A stretch of DNA of 64,000 nt from the NCBI GenBank assembly GCA_946415245.1, contig CAMKRS010000003.1, positions 36,350-100,349 on the forward strand. The letters are read 5' to 3'. The position numbers and the translations under genes were made by a program. The notes under the pieces were generated by a model. It was not told the origin of the DNA, ran no database searches, and saw only the letters and a list, made by a program, of their open reading frames with translations. The first letter of the stretch is position 1. Each line of letters opens with the position of its first letter. This DNA comes from an uncultured Prevotella sp. GTDB taxonomy: Bacteria > Bacteroidota > Bacteroidia > Bacteroidales > Bacteroidaceae. Shown here piece by piece: positions 36,390 to 47,587 of this stretch.

Positions 36390-37763
36390 ATCTGCGTTCC
36401 GATAGATATAGACTCCTTTTTGCAGTTGTTGGTTAGTAGGCATCTTTTGTCCTTGCAGATTATAGATGCTAATGACCTTATCATCCTGTTCAGCAGGTGT
36501 ATTTGTTATAGATGATTTATTATATAAAAATATATGATCCATTTGGATTATTCGGCGTGTAATCCAAAATTTAATAAACAATATTTCTAAATCAAAATCA
36601 ATGATTTCACCACAGACATCACTATCCATTGACCATTTCTCAGCCTCTCTTTCTGCAGCACCACTTGTGATGAGTAGGTCATAATAATACTCGTATCGTT
36701 GTTGTAAATTGTGGATTGAAAAGACCGTCTTTCTTAATTCAGCATATCGATTGCGTACCTTATTATTAAAGTCATCAACATTCAGGTTTTTGAGTCTTGT
36801 TATCAGATAGAGAATGTCTCCAGGGTCGTATTCTGGTAAAATAAAGTCTTTATCGTATTGCAAAGCTGATTTAGCGCCCATACTGATATCCAGATCCCAG
36901 ACGGCTAGAGTAATCATTTTATCTTTTGTCTGGTCGTAGACAGCCCAATACATATTCTTACCTCGATTGTCAAGGGCATTTAAAACATATACAAAAAGAT
37001 AATAGTCAATGATAACCGGTATATCGAAATATTCATGGACATGCTGTCTGAATTCCTCATCACTACTATTGACTACGAAATTGATAGCATTCCATAGAGT
37101 GCTGTAGTCAGTAGAGTCGAGGTCATTTAAATCGGGATATTTGGCTTCAAATACATCCATCATCGGTTCCTTGTTATCATAGCTTTCAGGAACAATGGTC
37201 ATCATAGAACTATCATATCCTTTTGACTTCCACAAAACACCTCGAATAAGACCGTTCTCATCGAATTTCTTCAGTTTCATCTGTTTACGGTCCATATTCT
37301 CCATAAAGCTATAGATACCTCTGTATTCATCATTCAGATATACCTCCACCACTTTTCCTCTGACACCTGATAAAGCATCAGGTTCTTTATCGGTGTAATA
37401 GGGTTTTGTGGCGAAGTCGTTCCACAGTTCTGTGGCTATCAGATTACGAAGCCTGAAAACATCAGCCTGACCAGCATCGAGTATCCAACTGTCATCTTTG
37501 CGCAGTCCGAAGAAACGATGGTCATCAGTGAATTTTATCTTATAATTTCGTTTATGCTTTCCTTCAGCATTTGTGCTGCCCCCACGCCATTTGATACGGG
37601 CAGTGAGACTGTCTTCTGAGTTTCCATCAGGATAGATGATACTCACTGTGCCATCTTGGTAGTCATAACCAAAATCGCCCGTCAGTTTGATGATGGGCAG
37701 TTTCACTTGAGCACTGATGGTAACACATAAAAGAAGTAAAACTAAGAATATGGTTTTCTTCAT
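36351..37763 (-). CDS. CotH kinase family protein with Prevotella-type C-terminal tail
   Basis: IKWRGGSTNAEGKHKRNYKIKF...LRNLIATELWNDFA...VEVYLNDEYRGIYSFMENMDRKQ; tail IYNLQGQKMPTNQQLQKGVYIYRN. Confidence 0.82.
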   Translation of the reverse strand: MKKTIFLVLLLLCVTISAQVKLPIIKLTGDFGYDYQDGTVSIIYPDGNSEDSLTARIKWRGGSTNAEGKHKRNYKIKFTDDHRFFGLRKDDSWILDAGQADVFRLRNLIATELWNDFATKPYYTDKEPDALSGVRGKVVEVYLNDEYRGIYSFMENMDRKQMKLKKFDENGLIRGVLWKSKGYDSSMMTIVPESYDNKEPMMDVFEAKYPDLNDLDSTDYSTLWNAINFVVNSSDEEFRQHVHEYFDIPVIIDYYLFVYVLNALDNRGKNMYWAVYDQTKDKMITLAVWDLDISMGAKSALQYDKDFILPEYDPGDILYLITRLKNLNVDDFNNKVRNRYAELRKTVFSIHNLQQRYEYYYDLLITSGAAEREAEKWSMDSDVCGEIIDFDLEILFIKFWITRRIIQMDHIFLYNKSSITNTPAEQDDKVISIYNLQGQKMPTNQQLQKGVYIYRNADSSTTIKYVGDAR

Positions 37764-39691
37764 AATATAGCAATCTTACAGACAGTGCCTTTCTCTCCTT
37801 TACTGGTGGCAGTAATCACCATGTAGACGCCTGAGGCTACACGTCTGCCTTGACGATCTTTACCGTCCCAGGTAAACGATCCACCATTGCTTCGACCCTC
37901 AGCTACCAATGCACCGCTGGATGTGGTGATCTTCACATCTGCGTCGTAGCTCAGTCCTACAATCGTAATCAAACCAGAATAGTCTGATGTCACAGGATTA
38001 GGATAGGCATAGACATTGTCTTTTGTCATTTCTTGTGTTGGTTGCGTAGCATCGCTACGATAAGAGCAAAGACCATTATCTGTAAGGAAATACACCTCAC
38101 CTGTCTGATGATTGATGGCCACAGAATAAATCTGATCAGAGAGCAAAGGTGAATTATCTGTAGAGAGATGGCATATTTGCGTCATATTATCGGCACTGAT
38201 AAGGAAGGCGCCAATGCCATTTGTGACAAACCACTTACGGTTACCGCCATCGATGGCAATATGGCTGACGCTGACGCCTGAGAGCAGATAGTCAGCAAAG
38301 TTGGTACCGTCGTTACGAGGCACTTTCACTTGTTGGAAAGTCACACTCCCCTGCCCTACTTCACTCTTGTCGATATAGAAAGGTCCCAGGTCTGTTCCTA
38401 CCCAGATATTGCCTTCCTTGTCTTCTGCCACACAATAGACGAAATTAGGACTGTATCGTGTACCATCTTGGTTGACGAATGAGTTGTAAGCTACCATCAG
38501 GTTAGTCTCAGTATCATAACAAAAGACCGTCTGTCCTACCCATGAGGTATTGACGAACCAAAGCAGACCCCGACTGTCGAATATCATGTTTCTCAGACCT
38601 CCCCAAGTAACACCACTTCCGTCTTCCAACAGTTTCTGATGCTGGTCTGCCCATTCACCGTCTTTCAATATAAACAGATTAACACCCTTTGCCTGACTGT
38701 TAATCACCCAAAGACGTCCTTGCTGATCGTATTTGATGCCATTGATGAGCACATATCTATTGCTCATTTCTTTTCCCCCATCAAAGGCCCCTTTCAACGG
38801 ACTATTATCTTTATTATAGTAATTGATCAGTTTACCATTCTTGAACTCATATAGTCCGCATCTTCCACCTGCAGCCACATGACTCTCATCGGTAGGATCA
38901 ATACTGATACAGTTGATATCCTTATAGTCATAGCCCGTCTTCAGCTGGAGCTCATCCTCATAGATGGTCCAGTTGTCACCATCAAACACTTGTACTGTAC
39001 CAGGATAATTCTGACCTGCTATACCTGAAAGAAAATGACCACCAGTGGTGTATAGCTTACCATTGTAGAATTCAGACTCATAGAAGTAGTTATACTTTGG
39101 TCCACCAGGCTGAAGGCTTGATACCAGCGTGAGGTTGGTCTGCAAGTCTTTATATTCATCGTATTCAGGCAAGCTCGTAGGATATTCAGGATGACCGTTG
39201 TAATAGGTCTCAGCGATTTCTGCCCTTTGGATATTGACTTTCACAAGGCCAAAAGGACAATGAAGCCAAGCATAGACACCATCGATAGTAATCTTTGAGA
39301 CGGTCTTATCCTCCGTCATCGTCTTGCTATAGAGTGCAGAGATATTGGTAATATCCCCATTGGTATCTAAGAGATCGATATTCGAGTTCTGATAGACAGC
39401 GATGAGTCGTTTGGCCTGCGGACACCAGGCGATATGTGTGATGTATGTATCAGAGAGACCATTCACCTTATCATAGGTGGTGATACTCTGGTCGTTTTTG
39501 TTGTATAGGTAGATATCGTTTGAGGCCAGCACAAACAATTGATGGCCTGCCTCGCAGATATTCTGCACATCGTGATAAGCGAGATGATTCTGCCAAGTGC
39601 CAACCTGAGAATATAAAGGTAAAAAGGTAAAAAGGTAAAAAGGTAAGAACCATTTTACCAAACAGTTGATTGTTAATATCCTTGTTCTCAT
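37760..39691 (-). CDS. porZ: PorZ-like type IX secretion beta-propeller protein
   Basis: QVGTWQNHLAYHDVQNICEAGHQLFVLASNDIYLYNKNDQSITTYDKVNGLSD; C-terminal YPNPV...ASGVYMVI sorting-domain-like region. Confidence 0.8.
   Translation of the reverse strand: MRTRILTINCLVKWFLPFYLFTFLPLYSQVGTWQNHLAYHDVQNICEAGHQLFVLASNDIYLYNKNDQSITTYDKVNGLSDTYITHIAWCPQAKRLIAVYQNSNIDLLDTNGDITNISALYSKTMTEDKTVSKITIDGVYAWLHCPFGLVKVNIQRAEIAETYYNGHPEYPTSLPEYDEYKDLQTNLTLVSSLQPGGPKYNYFYESEFYNGKLYTTGGHFLSGIAGQNYPGTVQVFDGDNWTIYEDELQLKTGYDYKDINCISIDPTDESHVAAGGRCGLYEFKNGKLINYYNKDNSPLKGAFDGGKEMSNRYVLINGIKYDQQGRLWVINSQAKGVNLFILKDGEWADQHQKLLEDGSGVTWGGLRNMIFDSRGLLWFVNTSWVGQTVFCYDTETNLMVAYNSFVNQDGTRYSPNFVYCVAEDKEGNIWVGTDLGPFYIDKSEVGQGSVTFQQVKVPRNDGTNFADYLLSGVSVSHIAIDGGNRKWFVTNGIGAFLISADNMTQICHLSTDNSPLLSDQIYSVAINHQTGEVYFLTDNGLCSYRSDATQPTQEMTKDNVYAYPNPVTSDYSGLITIVGLSYDADVKITTSSGALVAEGRSNGGSFTWDGKDRQGRRVASGVYMVITATSKGEKGTVCKIAIL
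39614..39646. repeat. Octanucleotide repeat AAAAAGGT, about 4 units, in porZ signal-peptide region
   Basis: TAAAGGTAAAAAGGTAAAAAGGTAAAAAGGTAAG. Confidence 0.9.
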
Positions 39692-39721
39692 ACCTTTTTA
39701 CTTTTTTACTCTTTTACTTTT

Positions 39722-40351
39722 TTACCTTTTCAACAGGTAGTCTGCCAATTTCTGCGTGGCACGGGCACGATGGCTGATATGGTTCTTGATTTCCATACCT
39801 AACTCAGCGAATGTCTGGTCGTAACCATTAGGCTGGAAGATGGGGTCGTAGCCGAAGCCCTCTCCTCCCCTACGCTCTCGGATGATCTCGCCTTCGACGA
39901 TTCCCTCGAATTTGTGGATCTCCTTGATGCTCGTACAACCACAAGGACAGACATCTTTCTTCTGTATTAACGCAATAACAGTGCGGAATCGTGCCTTACG
40001 ATTGTTATTATTTCCTAATTCTTTTAGCAGACGAGCCATATTGGCCTCAGAATCATGGCTCATCTGACCAGAATCATCAGCCATACTAGCATATCTGGCG
40101 GAATAGACGCCTGGTGCCCCATCGAGGGCGTCAACCTCAAGACCAGTATCATCAGCGAAACAGCTGATATGATAGTGATCGTAGACATACTGTGCCTTCT
40201 GGAGGGCATTCTCTTCGAGGGTAATACCTGTCTCAGGGATATCCACATCACAACCGATATCCTTCAGCGATAAGACCTCAATGCTATCGCCAAGAATACT
40301 GCGAATCTCTGAGAGCTTATGCTGGTTGTTCGTTGCGAAGACTATTTTCAT
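39722..40351 (-). CDS. rdgB: XTP/dITP diphosphatase (HAM1/RdgB)
   Basis: [46 protein letters not shown]. Confidence 0.95.
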   Translation of the reverse strand: MKIVFATNNQHKLSEIRSILGDSIEVLSLKDIGCDVDIPETGITLEENALQKAQYVYDHYHISCFADDTGLEVDALDGAPGVYSARYASMADDSGQMSHDSEANMARLLKELGNNNNRKARFRTVIALIQKKDVCPCGCTSIKEIHKFEGIVEGEIIRERRGGEGFGYDPIFQPNGYDQTFAELGMEIKNHISHRARATQKLADYLLKR

Positions 40352-41288
40352 CAGCAATATTTTGTTGTTTTATCTTTACTCGCATTTCCTCGAAACCTTC
40401 GCCATAGACACCAATAACGGCACTCTGAGAAACGAAGGCCTGAGGGTCGATCATCTTGATCAAACGGAACATGTTGATACTCTCGTTCTTTCTGGCCAGG
40501 ATACAGAGTACCTTCACCTCCTTACCTGTATACCACCCGTGACCATCAAGAATAGTGACACCATGATGTGTCTCAGTACCGATGGCATTGGCTATCTCCT
40601 GCCATTTACGGGTGAAGATCAGGAACTGCACGGACTGACGACGGGCGTTCATGATATAGTCGAGGGTATAGTTCTCCATCGCCATCACACAGAAACCGAA
40701 CATCACCTTGTGGGCTCGTTCGAGGTAAGTGCCAAACTGTGGGAAGAACATACAAGAGCCGATGATACAGAAATCGGCAGCAATCAGTACATTACCCAAA
40801 GACACATTAGGATGGAACTTATTCACTGAGGCTGCGATGACATCCGTACCACCCGTAGAACCGTTGTTCATAAACACCGTTGCCAAAGCAATACCTGTCA
40901 ACACACAACCAATAATCATCGACATGAAATCCTGTCCCTCGCCCATCAGTTTAAAGGGCAGACCGTTCTCTTGTTTGGGAATAATATCCTGCGCAAACTT
41001 CAGCATGAAATAAAGGGTGAAGATGGCAAAGATGGTTTTCATCAGGAATTTCCATCCCAGAATCTTCAGAGCCACAACTAGCAGAACGCCGTTGATGATG
41101 ATGTAGGTGTTCTCCAGATGGAAACCTGTGGCATAGTAGATAATGGCCGAAAGACCTGTTACTCCTCCTGCTACAATCTGATAGGGCATCAGAAATACCG
41201 TAAAGGCAATGGTGTAAAGGAAGAGGCCAAAGGCTATAAAGAAATAGTCTTTGGCTTCGTTCAGTATGATTTTGTGATCGATGGTCAT
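40317..41288 (-). CDS. YitT family membrane protein (DUF2179 C-terminal domain)
   Basis: Multi-TM plus C-terminal [27 protein letters not shown]. Confidence 0.88.
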   Translation of the reverse strand: MTIDHKIILNEAKDYFFIAFGLFLYTIAFTVFLMPYQIVAGGVTGLSAIIYYATGFHLENTYIIINGVLLVVALKILGWKFLMKTIFAIFTLYFMLKFAQDIIPKQENGLPFKLMGEGQDFMSMIIGCVLTGIALATVFMNNGSTGGTDVIAASVNKFHPNVSLGNVLIAADFCIIGSCMFFPQFGTYLERAHKVMFGFCVMAMENYTLDYIMNARRQSVQFLIFTRKWQEIANAIGTETHHGVTILDGHGWYTGKEVKVLCILARKNESINMFRLIKMIDPQAFVSQSAVIGVYGEGFEEMRVKIKQQNIADENSLRNEQPA

Positions 41289-44105
41289 TTATTTTTTCAG
41301 AACAATGTTCACCATACGCTTAGGGACGATGATAACCTTTGCTACTTGGAAGCCTTCGAGATACTTTGCTGAACGCTCGTCTGCCAAGACAGCTTCCTCG
41401 ATGGTCTTGTTGTCAGCATCAGCGGCGAACTGCATCTCGAAACGGGCCTTACCGTTGAAGGCAATACCCAACTTCACCTGACTCTCTACGAGATACTGCT
41501 CATCCCACTTCGGCCACTGAGAGTCGCAGACGCTACCCTTCTCGCCTAGCATCTCCCAGAGTTCCTCAGCGATATGAGGCGCAAATGGAGCAATGAGGAT
41601 CACCAGTGTCTTCAGCATCTCCTTATTCTTGCACTTCTGCTGTGAGAGCTCATTCACGCAGATCATGAAGGCAGAGATAGAGGTGTTGTAAGAGAAGGTC
41701 TCGATATCCTGAGATACCTTCTTGATGAGCTTATGCACACTCTTGAGATTTTCTGGTGTAGCCTCGCCTTCGAAGCCGTTCTGATAGAGGTTCCAGAACT
41801 TACGCAGGAATCTGTGGCAACCATCGATACCGTTGGTATCCCAAGGCTTCGACTGCTCCACAGGACCTAGGAACATCTCATAGAGACGGAGCGTGTCAGC
41901 ACCATATTTCTCGACGATCATATCCGGATTGACCACATTGAACATCGACTTCGACATCTTCTCGATAGCCCAACCACACTTGTACTGACCATTCTCGAGG
42001 ATGAACTCAGCATTGTCGTACTCAGGACGCCAAGCCTTGAAGGCCTCGATGTCGAGAATATCAGCAGAAACGATATTCACATCCACGTGGATAGGTGTTG
42101 TGGTATAGTTATCTTTCAGACCGAAGCTGACGAACTTACCCTTATCGGCACCATCGTCTTCGATACGATACACAAAGTTAGAACGACCCTGAATCATACC
42201 CTGATTGACGAGTTTCTTGAAAGGCTCATCCTCGCAAGAGTAACCAGAGTCATAAAGGAACTTATTCCAGAAACGAGAATAGATCAGGTGACCTGTTGCA
42301 TGCTCCGTACCTCCTACATAGAGGTCGACATTACGCCAGTACTCATCAGCATCACGACTGACGAGGGCTTTCTCGTTCTTGGGATCCATATAACGCAGAT
42401 AGTATGCTGAAGAGCCAGCGAAACCAGGCATCGTGTTCAGTTCGAGTGGGAAGACTGTCTTATTGTCGATTAGATCCTTCGATACCACCTTGTCTGTCTT
42501 CGTATCCCAAGCCCAGATCTTAGCACGTCCCAATGGGGGCTCGCCAGTTTCTGTGGGCTTATATTCATCGATCTCAGGCAATTCCAGAGGCAGACACTCC
42601 TTGGGAATCATATAGGGCATATCGTCCTTATAGTAGACGGGGAACGGCTCTCCCCAGTAACGCTGACGGGAGAAGATGGCATCACGCAGGCGATAGTTCA
42701 CCTTCACACGACCTAAGCCCTGCTCAGTGACGAATTTCTTGGTAGCAGCGATGGCCTCCTTAACAGTCAGACCATTGAGAGAGAACTTACTGCTTGCTGA
42801 GTTACACATGATACCTTCCTTGGCATCATAGCTCTCCTCAGAGACATCGGCACCCTCAATCAGTGGAATGATGGGCAGATTGAAGTGCTTGGCGAAGGCA
42901 TAGTCACGAGAGTCATGAGCAGGCACAGCCATAATGGCTCCAGTACCATAACCAGCCAACACGTATTCTGCTATCCAGATAGGAATCTTCTCATCAGTGA
43001 AAGGATTGATGGCGTAGCTACCAGAGAACACACCAGTCACCTTATGGTCCATCTGACGATCACGCTCTGTACGCTTCTTCACGTAGTCGAGATACTTCTC
43101 AACCTCTTCCTTCTGCTCAGGTGTTGTCAGCTCAGCTACAAGGTCTGATTCTGGTGCCAAGACCATAAAGGTCACACCAAACATCGTATCAGCACGGGTA
43201 GTGAAGATGGTGAAGTGCTTATCTGAGTCAGCCACGTTGAATTCTACTTCAGTACCCTCAGAGCGACCAATCCAGTTGCGCTGGGTTTCTTTCAGCGAGT
43301 CTGTCCAGTCGATGACATCCAAACCGTCAAGCAGTCTCTGGGCATAGGCAGAGACACGCAGACACCACTGGCGCATCTTCTTCTGTACCACAGGATAGCC
43401 GCCACGAACAGAGACACCATCCACCACCTCATCATTGGCGAGCACAGTACCCAGTTTCGGACACCAGTTCACCATCGTATCAGCCAGATAGGCAATACGA
43501 TAATTCATCAGCACCTCCTGCTTCTTCTTCTCTGAGAAGCCTGCCCAGTCAGAGGCCGTAAAGTGCAGTTCCTCAGTACCAAGGGCGTTGCAGTTCTCGG
43601 TACCCATCAGCTCGAAATGCTCAATCAGCTTAATGGTTGGCTGGGCCTTGTGCGATGAGGTGCTGAAATAACTCTTGAACATACGCTGGAAGGCCCACTG
43701 TGTCCACTTATAATAGATGGGATCGCAAGTGCGGACCTCTCTGTCCCAATCGAAACAGAAGCCGATCTTATCCAACTGCGAGCGATAGCGATCAATATTC
43801 TCGAAGGTGGTCTTCTCAGGATGCTGACCTGTCTGGATAGCATACTGCTCAGCAGGCAGTCCGTAGGCATCGTAACCCATCGGATTCAGCACATTGAAAC
43901 CCTGCTGACGCTTATACCTTGCATAGATATCTGAGGCGATATAGCCTAACGGATGACCCACGTGCAAGCCAGCTCCACTAGGATAAGGGAACATGTTGAG
44001 CACATAGAATTTCTTCTTGTTCTGGTCCTCCACCACGCGATAGGTACCATTTTCTACCCATCGCTTCTGCCATTTCTGTTCGATTTCTCTGAAATTGTAA
44101 TCCAT
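41289..44105 (-). CDS. leuS: Leucyl-tRNA synthetase
   Basis: [63 protein letters not shown]. Confidence 0.97.
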   Translation of the reverse strand: MDYNFREIEQKWQKRWVENGTYRVVEDQNKKKFYVLNMFPYPSGAGLHVGHPLGYIASDIYARYKRQQGFNVLNPMGYDAYGLPAEQYAIQTGQHPEKTTFENIDRYRSQLDKIGFCFDWDREVRTCDPIYYKWTQWAFQRMFKSYFSTSSHKAQPTIKLIEHFELMGTENCNALGTEELHFTASDWAGFSEKKKQEVLMNYRIAYLADTMVNWCPKLGTVLANDEVVDGVSVRGGYPVVQKKMRQWCLRVSAYAQRLLDGLDVIDWTDSLKETQRNWIGRSEGTEVEFNVADSDKHFTIFTTRADTMFGVTFMVLAPESDLVAELTTPEQKEEVEKYLDYVKKRTERDRQMDHKVTGVFSGSYAINPFTDEKIPIWIAEYVLAGYGTGAIMAVPAHDSRDYAFAKHFNLPIIPLIEGADVSEESYDAKEGIMCNSASSKFSLNGLTVKEAIAATKKFVTEQGLGRVKVNYRLRDAIFSRQRYWGEPFPVYYKDDMPYMIPKECLPLELPEIDEYKPTETGEPPLGRAKIWAWDTKTDKVVSKDLIDNKTVFPLELNTMPGFAGSSAYYLRYMDPKNEKALVSRDADEYWRNVDLYVGGTEHATGHLIYSRFWNKFLYDSGYSCEDEPFKKLVNQGMIQGRSNFVYRIEDDGADKGKFVSFGLKDNYTTTPIHVDVNIVSADILDIEAFKAWRPEYDNAEFILENGQYKCGWAIEKMSKSMFNVVNPDMIVEKYGADTLRLYEMFLGPVEQSKPWDTNGIDGCHRFLRKFWNLYQNGFEGEATPENLKSVHKLIKKVSQDIETFSYNTSISAFMICVNELSQQKCKNKEMLKTLVILIAPFAPHIAEELWEMLGEKGSVCDSQWPKWDEQYLVESQVKLGIAFNGKARFEMQFAADADNKTIEEAVLADERSAKYLEGFQVAKVIIVPKRMVNIVLKK

Positions 44106-44238
44106 GTTGTATATTTATTTTAATCGTTTCCGTACAATAATATTTTAGGCTGCAAAGGTACGAATAAGTAAGCAGACTGCCAAATAATCGCCCAAAAATT
44201 TGGTACATTTGGTTTTTCTGAGTACTTTTGCTGCCCGT

Positions 44239-45237
44239 ATGATGAATATGAGACAGATATTAATGGCTTTGCTCTTGATGCCTCTGACCTTGATGGCACA
44301 GGAAGCAACGGTACTGAAACAACGTAAATTTCCCAAGACGGTGCCTGCAGGAAACTATAGTGGCATCACTTGGATGGGCGGTTCGAAATTTGCTGTGGCA
44401 AACGACAAATCACCAACTACCGGTTTTTATCTGATGACGATAGATACAGACAATATTACTGGCGAACTGTTGTCTGTGCATTTGGACACATTTCTGACTT
44501 GTGGTCAGCCAACTCGCGACGAGGAAGGTATCTGCTATATGCCTCAGAATCAGACGATTTTCGTGAGTGGAGAGAAAGATCAGGAGATACTTGAATTTGA
44601 TCTTCAGGGTCAGCTGACGGGCAGGAAACTGAATATTCCTGAAATCTTCAAGACAGCTTATTCAAATCGTGGTTTTGAAGCACTCACTTATCAGCCTGTG
44701 ACGCATCGTTTCTGGACCACTTCTGAGAATACCCTTCAGGCCGATGGAGAGAAGCCAACCATAGACAGGAAAATCAAGAACCGTCTGCGCCTTCAGTCTT
44801 TTGGTGATGACTTGCAGCCCAAAGAGCAATATTGGTATGAGACTGATTCAGCCATTGTCAAAAAGCGCAAAGGTACCAGTATTATGGGAGTTGGAGGTTT
44901 GGCAGCACTCGATGATGGTAGGATCGTGGTGCTCGAACGAGAGTTGTATTTCCCCAAAAAGCAGATTGGCTCGTATTGTCTTGTCAAACTTTACGTCGTT
45001 AATCCCTCTCAGCAACAGCCTGGTGAATTGTTGAATAAATCTTTACTGACAACGTTCCGTACGAAATTCAATATCACGCGCCATAATTTTGCTAACTATG
45101 AAGGCATCTGTGTAGGGCCTAAATTGGCTGATGGCCGCCAGCTCCTTCTCCTCATCTGCGACTCACAAAACCAGTATAAAGGTGTGATGAGAGACTGGTT
45201 CAAACCGGTTGTCCTTCCATCGCCCAGCGCTAACTGA
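44239..45237 (+). CDS. Esterase-like activity of phytase family protein, exported
   Basis: Signal peptide MRQILMALLLMPLTLMAQ; GISWMGG-like GITWMGGSKFAVANDKSP; NRGFEALTYQP. Confidence 0.72.
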   Translation: MMNMRQILMALLLMPLTLMAQEATVLKQRKFPKTVPAGNYSGITWMGGSKFAVANDKSPTTGFYLMTIDTDNITGELLSVHLDTFLTCGQPTRDEEGICYMPQNQTIFVSGEKDQEILEFDLQGQLTGRKLNIPEIFKTAYSNRGFEALTYQPVTHRFWTTSENTLQADGEKPTIDRKIKNRLRLQSFGDDLQPKEQYWYETDSAIVKKRKGTSIMGVGGLAALDDGRIVVLERELYFPKKQIGSYCLVKLYVVNPSQQQPGELLNKSLLTTFRTKFNITRHNFANYEGICVGPKLADGRQLLLLICDSQNQYKGVMRDWFKPVVLPSPSAN

Positions 45238-47344
45238 TTTTCAGACAGAGCATTGTCAGGTCGTCGCTGGGTTCTGCATCGCCAACAAAATAACTGACAG
45301 TGGCATTCATCTGGCTAACGATCTGTTGGCAGTCCTCATTCGAACGGCTTTGGAAGAAATTGAGCAGACGTTTGTCACCAAACTGTTCTTGGAAGCTGTT
45401 TTCGGCTTCGTTAAGGCCATCAGTATAAAGAAATAAGGTACGCCCACGGAGATTGTCAATGCTTTCCCCAAGAAATTCCAGATCAGGCCATAAACCTATG
45501 GGTGCATTCGATTCCACTTCGGCGAACCCAGGATGACAAGGTCCATCAGATGTCAGAGGAGGATCGATAATAATAGGTGGATTATGGCCAGCATTACAGT
45601 ATTTCATCTGTCCCGTGGTGAGATCGATCTCAGCGATGAACATGGTGACGAACATACCACTCTCATTATCCGCAGCCAATGTATCATTCAGTCTTGTTGC
45701 GATATATTCTGGTGGGAAGCCCTCCTTAGCATAGTTGTGGAACAAGTTCACCGCTACGGCCATTGTCATCGAAGCAGGAACGCCTTTACCGCTGACGTCG
45801 CCAATGCAAAGAAATAGCTTATTGTTTTGCATGAAGAAATCATAGAGATCACCACCCACCTCCTTCGCAGGTTTCATCGAGGCATAGAGGTCGACGCCCG
45901 AATACTGTTGAAAAATGTTGAAGTTTCTCGGCACCATACTCATCTGAATATCACGGGCGATACGCAGTTCACTCTCGATACGCTCCTTGGCTTTCGTTGT
46001 CTCCTCCAGCTGTCCGTAGGCATTCTCGAGCTTCTCGTAGGCAGTCTCAATCGCTTTCTCATGCCTTTTGTGACGGTGAAGGATAAAGCCAAGTGCTGCG
46101 ATGATGATAGCAGCCACCAAACCAAGCATATACATAAACACATGATAGGTGCGTTCCGACTGCTTTTGTGCTTCCATTTTCGACTCCCATTCACTAAGCT
46201 GCAAGTCCTTGTTATTTTTGTCGAGACTGTCGTTTTTCAGTTTCACAGCAATATTCTGCAATTCGATGTCGCGATTCTCCAGTTCGATGCGCTGGTTCTC
46301 AAGCGACAGGTTCAGGGCTTCTTCCTCCAATCGTTTTTGGTCAAGCTCGTCGCTGATATGTTCCAGTTTGAGTGCCTGATTGGCGAGACGGAGATCTTTT
46401 GCCTCATTCTCTGAGCGGGCTACATCCAGCTGTAACGAGTGTTCTGCTGCCATCTGTCGCACTTCACGTGCCGATAAAGAATCAGACAAATCCTTGAATT
46501 CTTTATATGTTTTTAATGCCGTCGCATAGTCGCCTAGAAAACCGTATGTGTCTGACACGTAGCTCAGTCTGATGAGTGGACTAACAATTGTCTTGGCAAT
46601 TTCCAGTGCTTGTTGATAATCCTTTTTGGTTTTGGCATGATAATACTCCGCGATTTTGAACATATCGTTTTCATTTACCTTGGGCTGAGTCTGTTTCCAT
46701 TCCCTATAGGCCTTATCATATTCTTCCTCACTATAGGAGCCGTCTCTCCTATGCATCGCCCCAAGAGCGATACAGACGTATGCATGAAGGAGTTGAGTGT
46801 GAATAGGCTGTATGTTTGGTTCCTGAAGTCCTCTTTGTGCCAACTCAAGTGTTTTGCGAAAGTTAACCCTGTTAAAATTAATACGGCATAGCCCGATGTA
46901 GTTTATCGCAGCACTCTCATTGGGGAAGTAACGGTGCAGGTAGTCGATACACTCATAAAGACCTTTTTCTGCCAGCATTGTTTGATTCATGATGCTCAGC
47001 ATCGTCACGTTGGCGCTTGTCGCAGAATAGAGGCCGTACTTGCTGTCTTCCTTTTCTGCATAGGCTTTGATCTCTTTTACCAATTCTATACCTTTGCTGC
47101 GATTGATCTTACGGAAGGTGAAGAGGGCCTGATTGCACCAAGCCTTGTAGAATGTCTGCTCATCGCCTGTTTTCTTGGTTAACGCTTTCAGACGGTCTGT
47201 GGCAGCCATGAATTTCTCAATACTGTCCGTATTATACAGACGGTACATCGTGGTGCTCAGTTCCTCGATGTCCTTCTTCTCCTGCTGTGCTGCCGCAGAC
47301 AGCGACAAGAGGAGAAACAGCAGATGTATCATCCGTTTTCTCAT
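45230..47344 (-). CDS. TPR-containing membrane SpoIIE/PP2C-type phosphatase
   Basis: Signal peptide, TPR-like region, TM, coiled coil, SpoIIE (YASMKPAKEVGGDLYDFFMQNNKLFLCIGDVSGKGVPASMTMA). Confidence 0.87.
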   Translation of the reverse strand: MRKRMIHLLFLLLSLSAAAQQEKKDIEELSTTMYRLYNTDSIEKFMAATDRLKALTKKTGDEQTFYKAWCNQALFTFRKINRSKGIELVKEIKAYAEKEDSKYGLYSATSANVTMLSIMNQTMLAEKGLYECIDYLHRYFPNESAAINYIGLCRINFNRVNFRKTLELAQRGLQEPNIQPIHTQLLHAYVCIALGAMHRRDGSYSEEEYDKAYREWKQTQPKVNENDMFKIAEYYHAKTKKDYQQALEIAKTIVSPLIRLSYVSDTYGFLGDYATALKTYKEFKDLSDSLSAREVRQMAAEHSLQLDVARSENEAKDLRLANQALKLEHISDELDQKRLEEEALNLSLENQRIELENRDIELQNIAVKLKNDSLDKNNKDLQLSEWESKMEAQKQSERTYHVFMYMLGLVAAIIIAALGFILHRHKRHEKAIETAYEKLENAYGQLEETTKAKERIESELRIARDIQMSMVPRNFNIFQQYSGVDLYASMKPAKEVGGDLYDFFMQNNKLFLCIGDVSGKGVPASMTMAVAVNLFHNYAKEGFPPEYIATRLNDTLAADNESGMFVTMFIAEIDLTTGQMKYCNAGHNPPIIIDPPLTSDGPCHPGFAEVESNAPIGLWPDLEFLGESIDNLRGRTLFLYTDGLNEAENSFQEQFGDKRLLNFFQSRSNEDCQQIVSQMNATVSYFVGDAEPSDDLTMLCLKIS

Positions 47345-47474
47345 ATACCGATCTTCGGCTTGTGCCACAAACTGCGCCACAAAGATAAGAATAATAACTG
47401 AAACAAAAAAGAATTATGGGAAATAAATTTGTCTTTTCTTGCCTATCGTCTGAAAAAGGCGTTTTTTCGAGCCC

Positions 47475-47542
47475 CCTAGGAAACACTTGTTCCCTGCCTA
47501 GGAAATTTTTGCTACCTGCCTAGGCCGCAAAAATCGCCTAGT
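47475..47542. repeat. CCTAGG array, three sites at exact 22-bp spacing plus CCTAGT 18 bp on
   Basis: CCTAGG at 47475, 47497, 47519; CCTAGT at 47537. Confidence 0.85.
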
Positions 47543-47587
47543 ATGGCCTCAGAAGAAATCCTTCCTGAAAATATCGTACACCATCAC

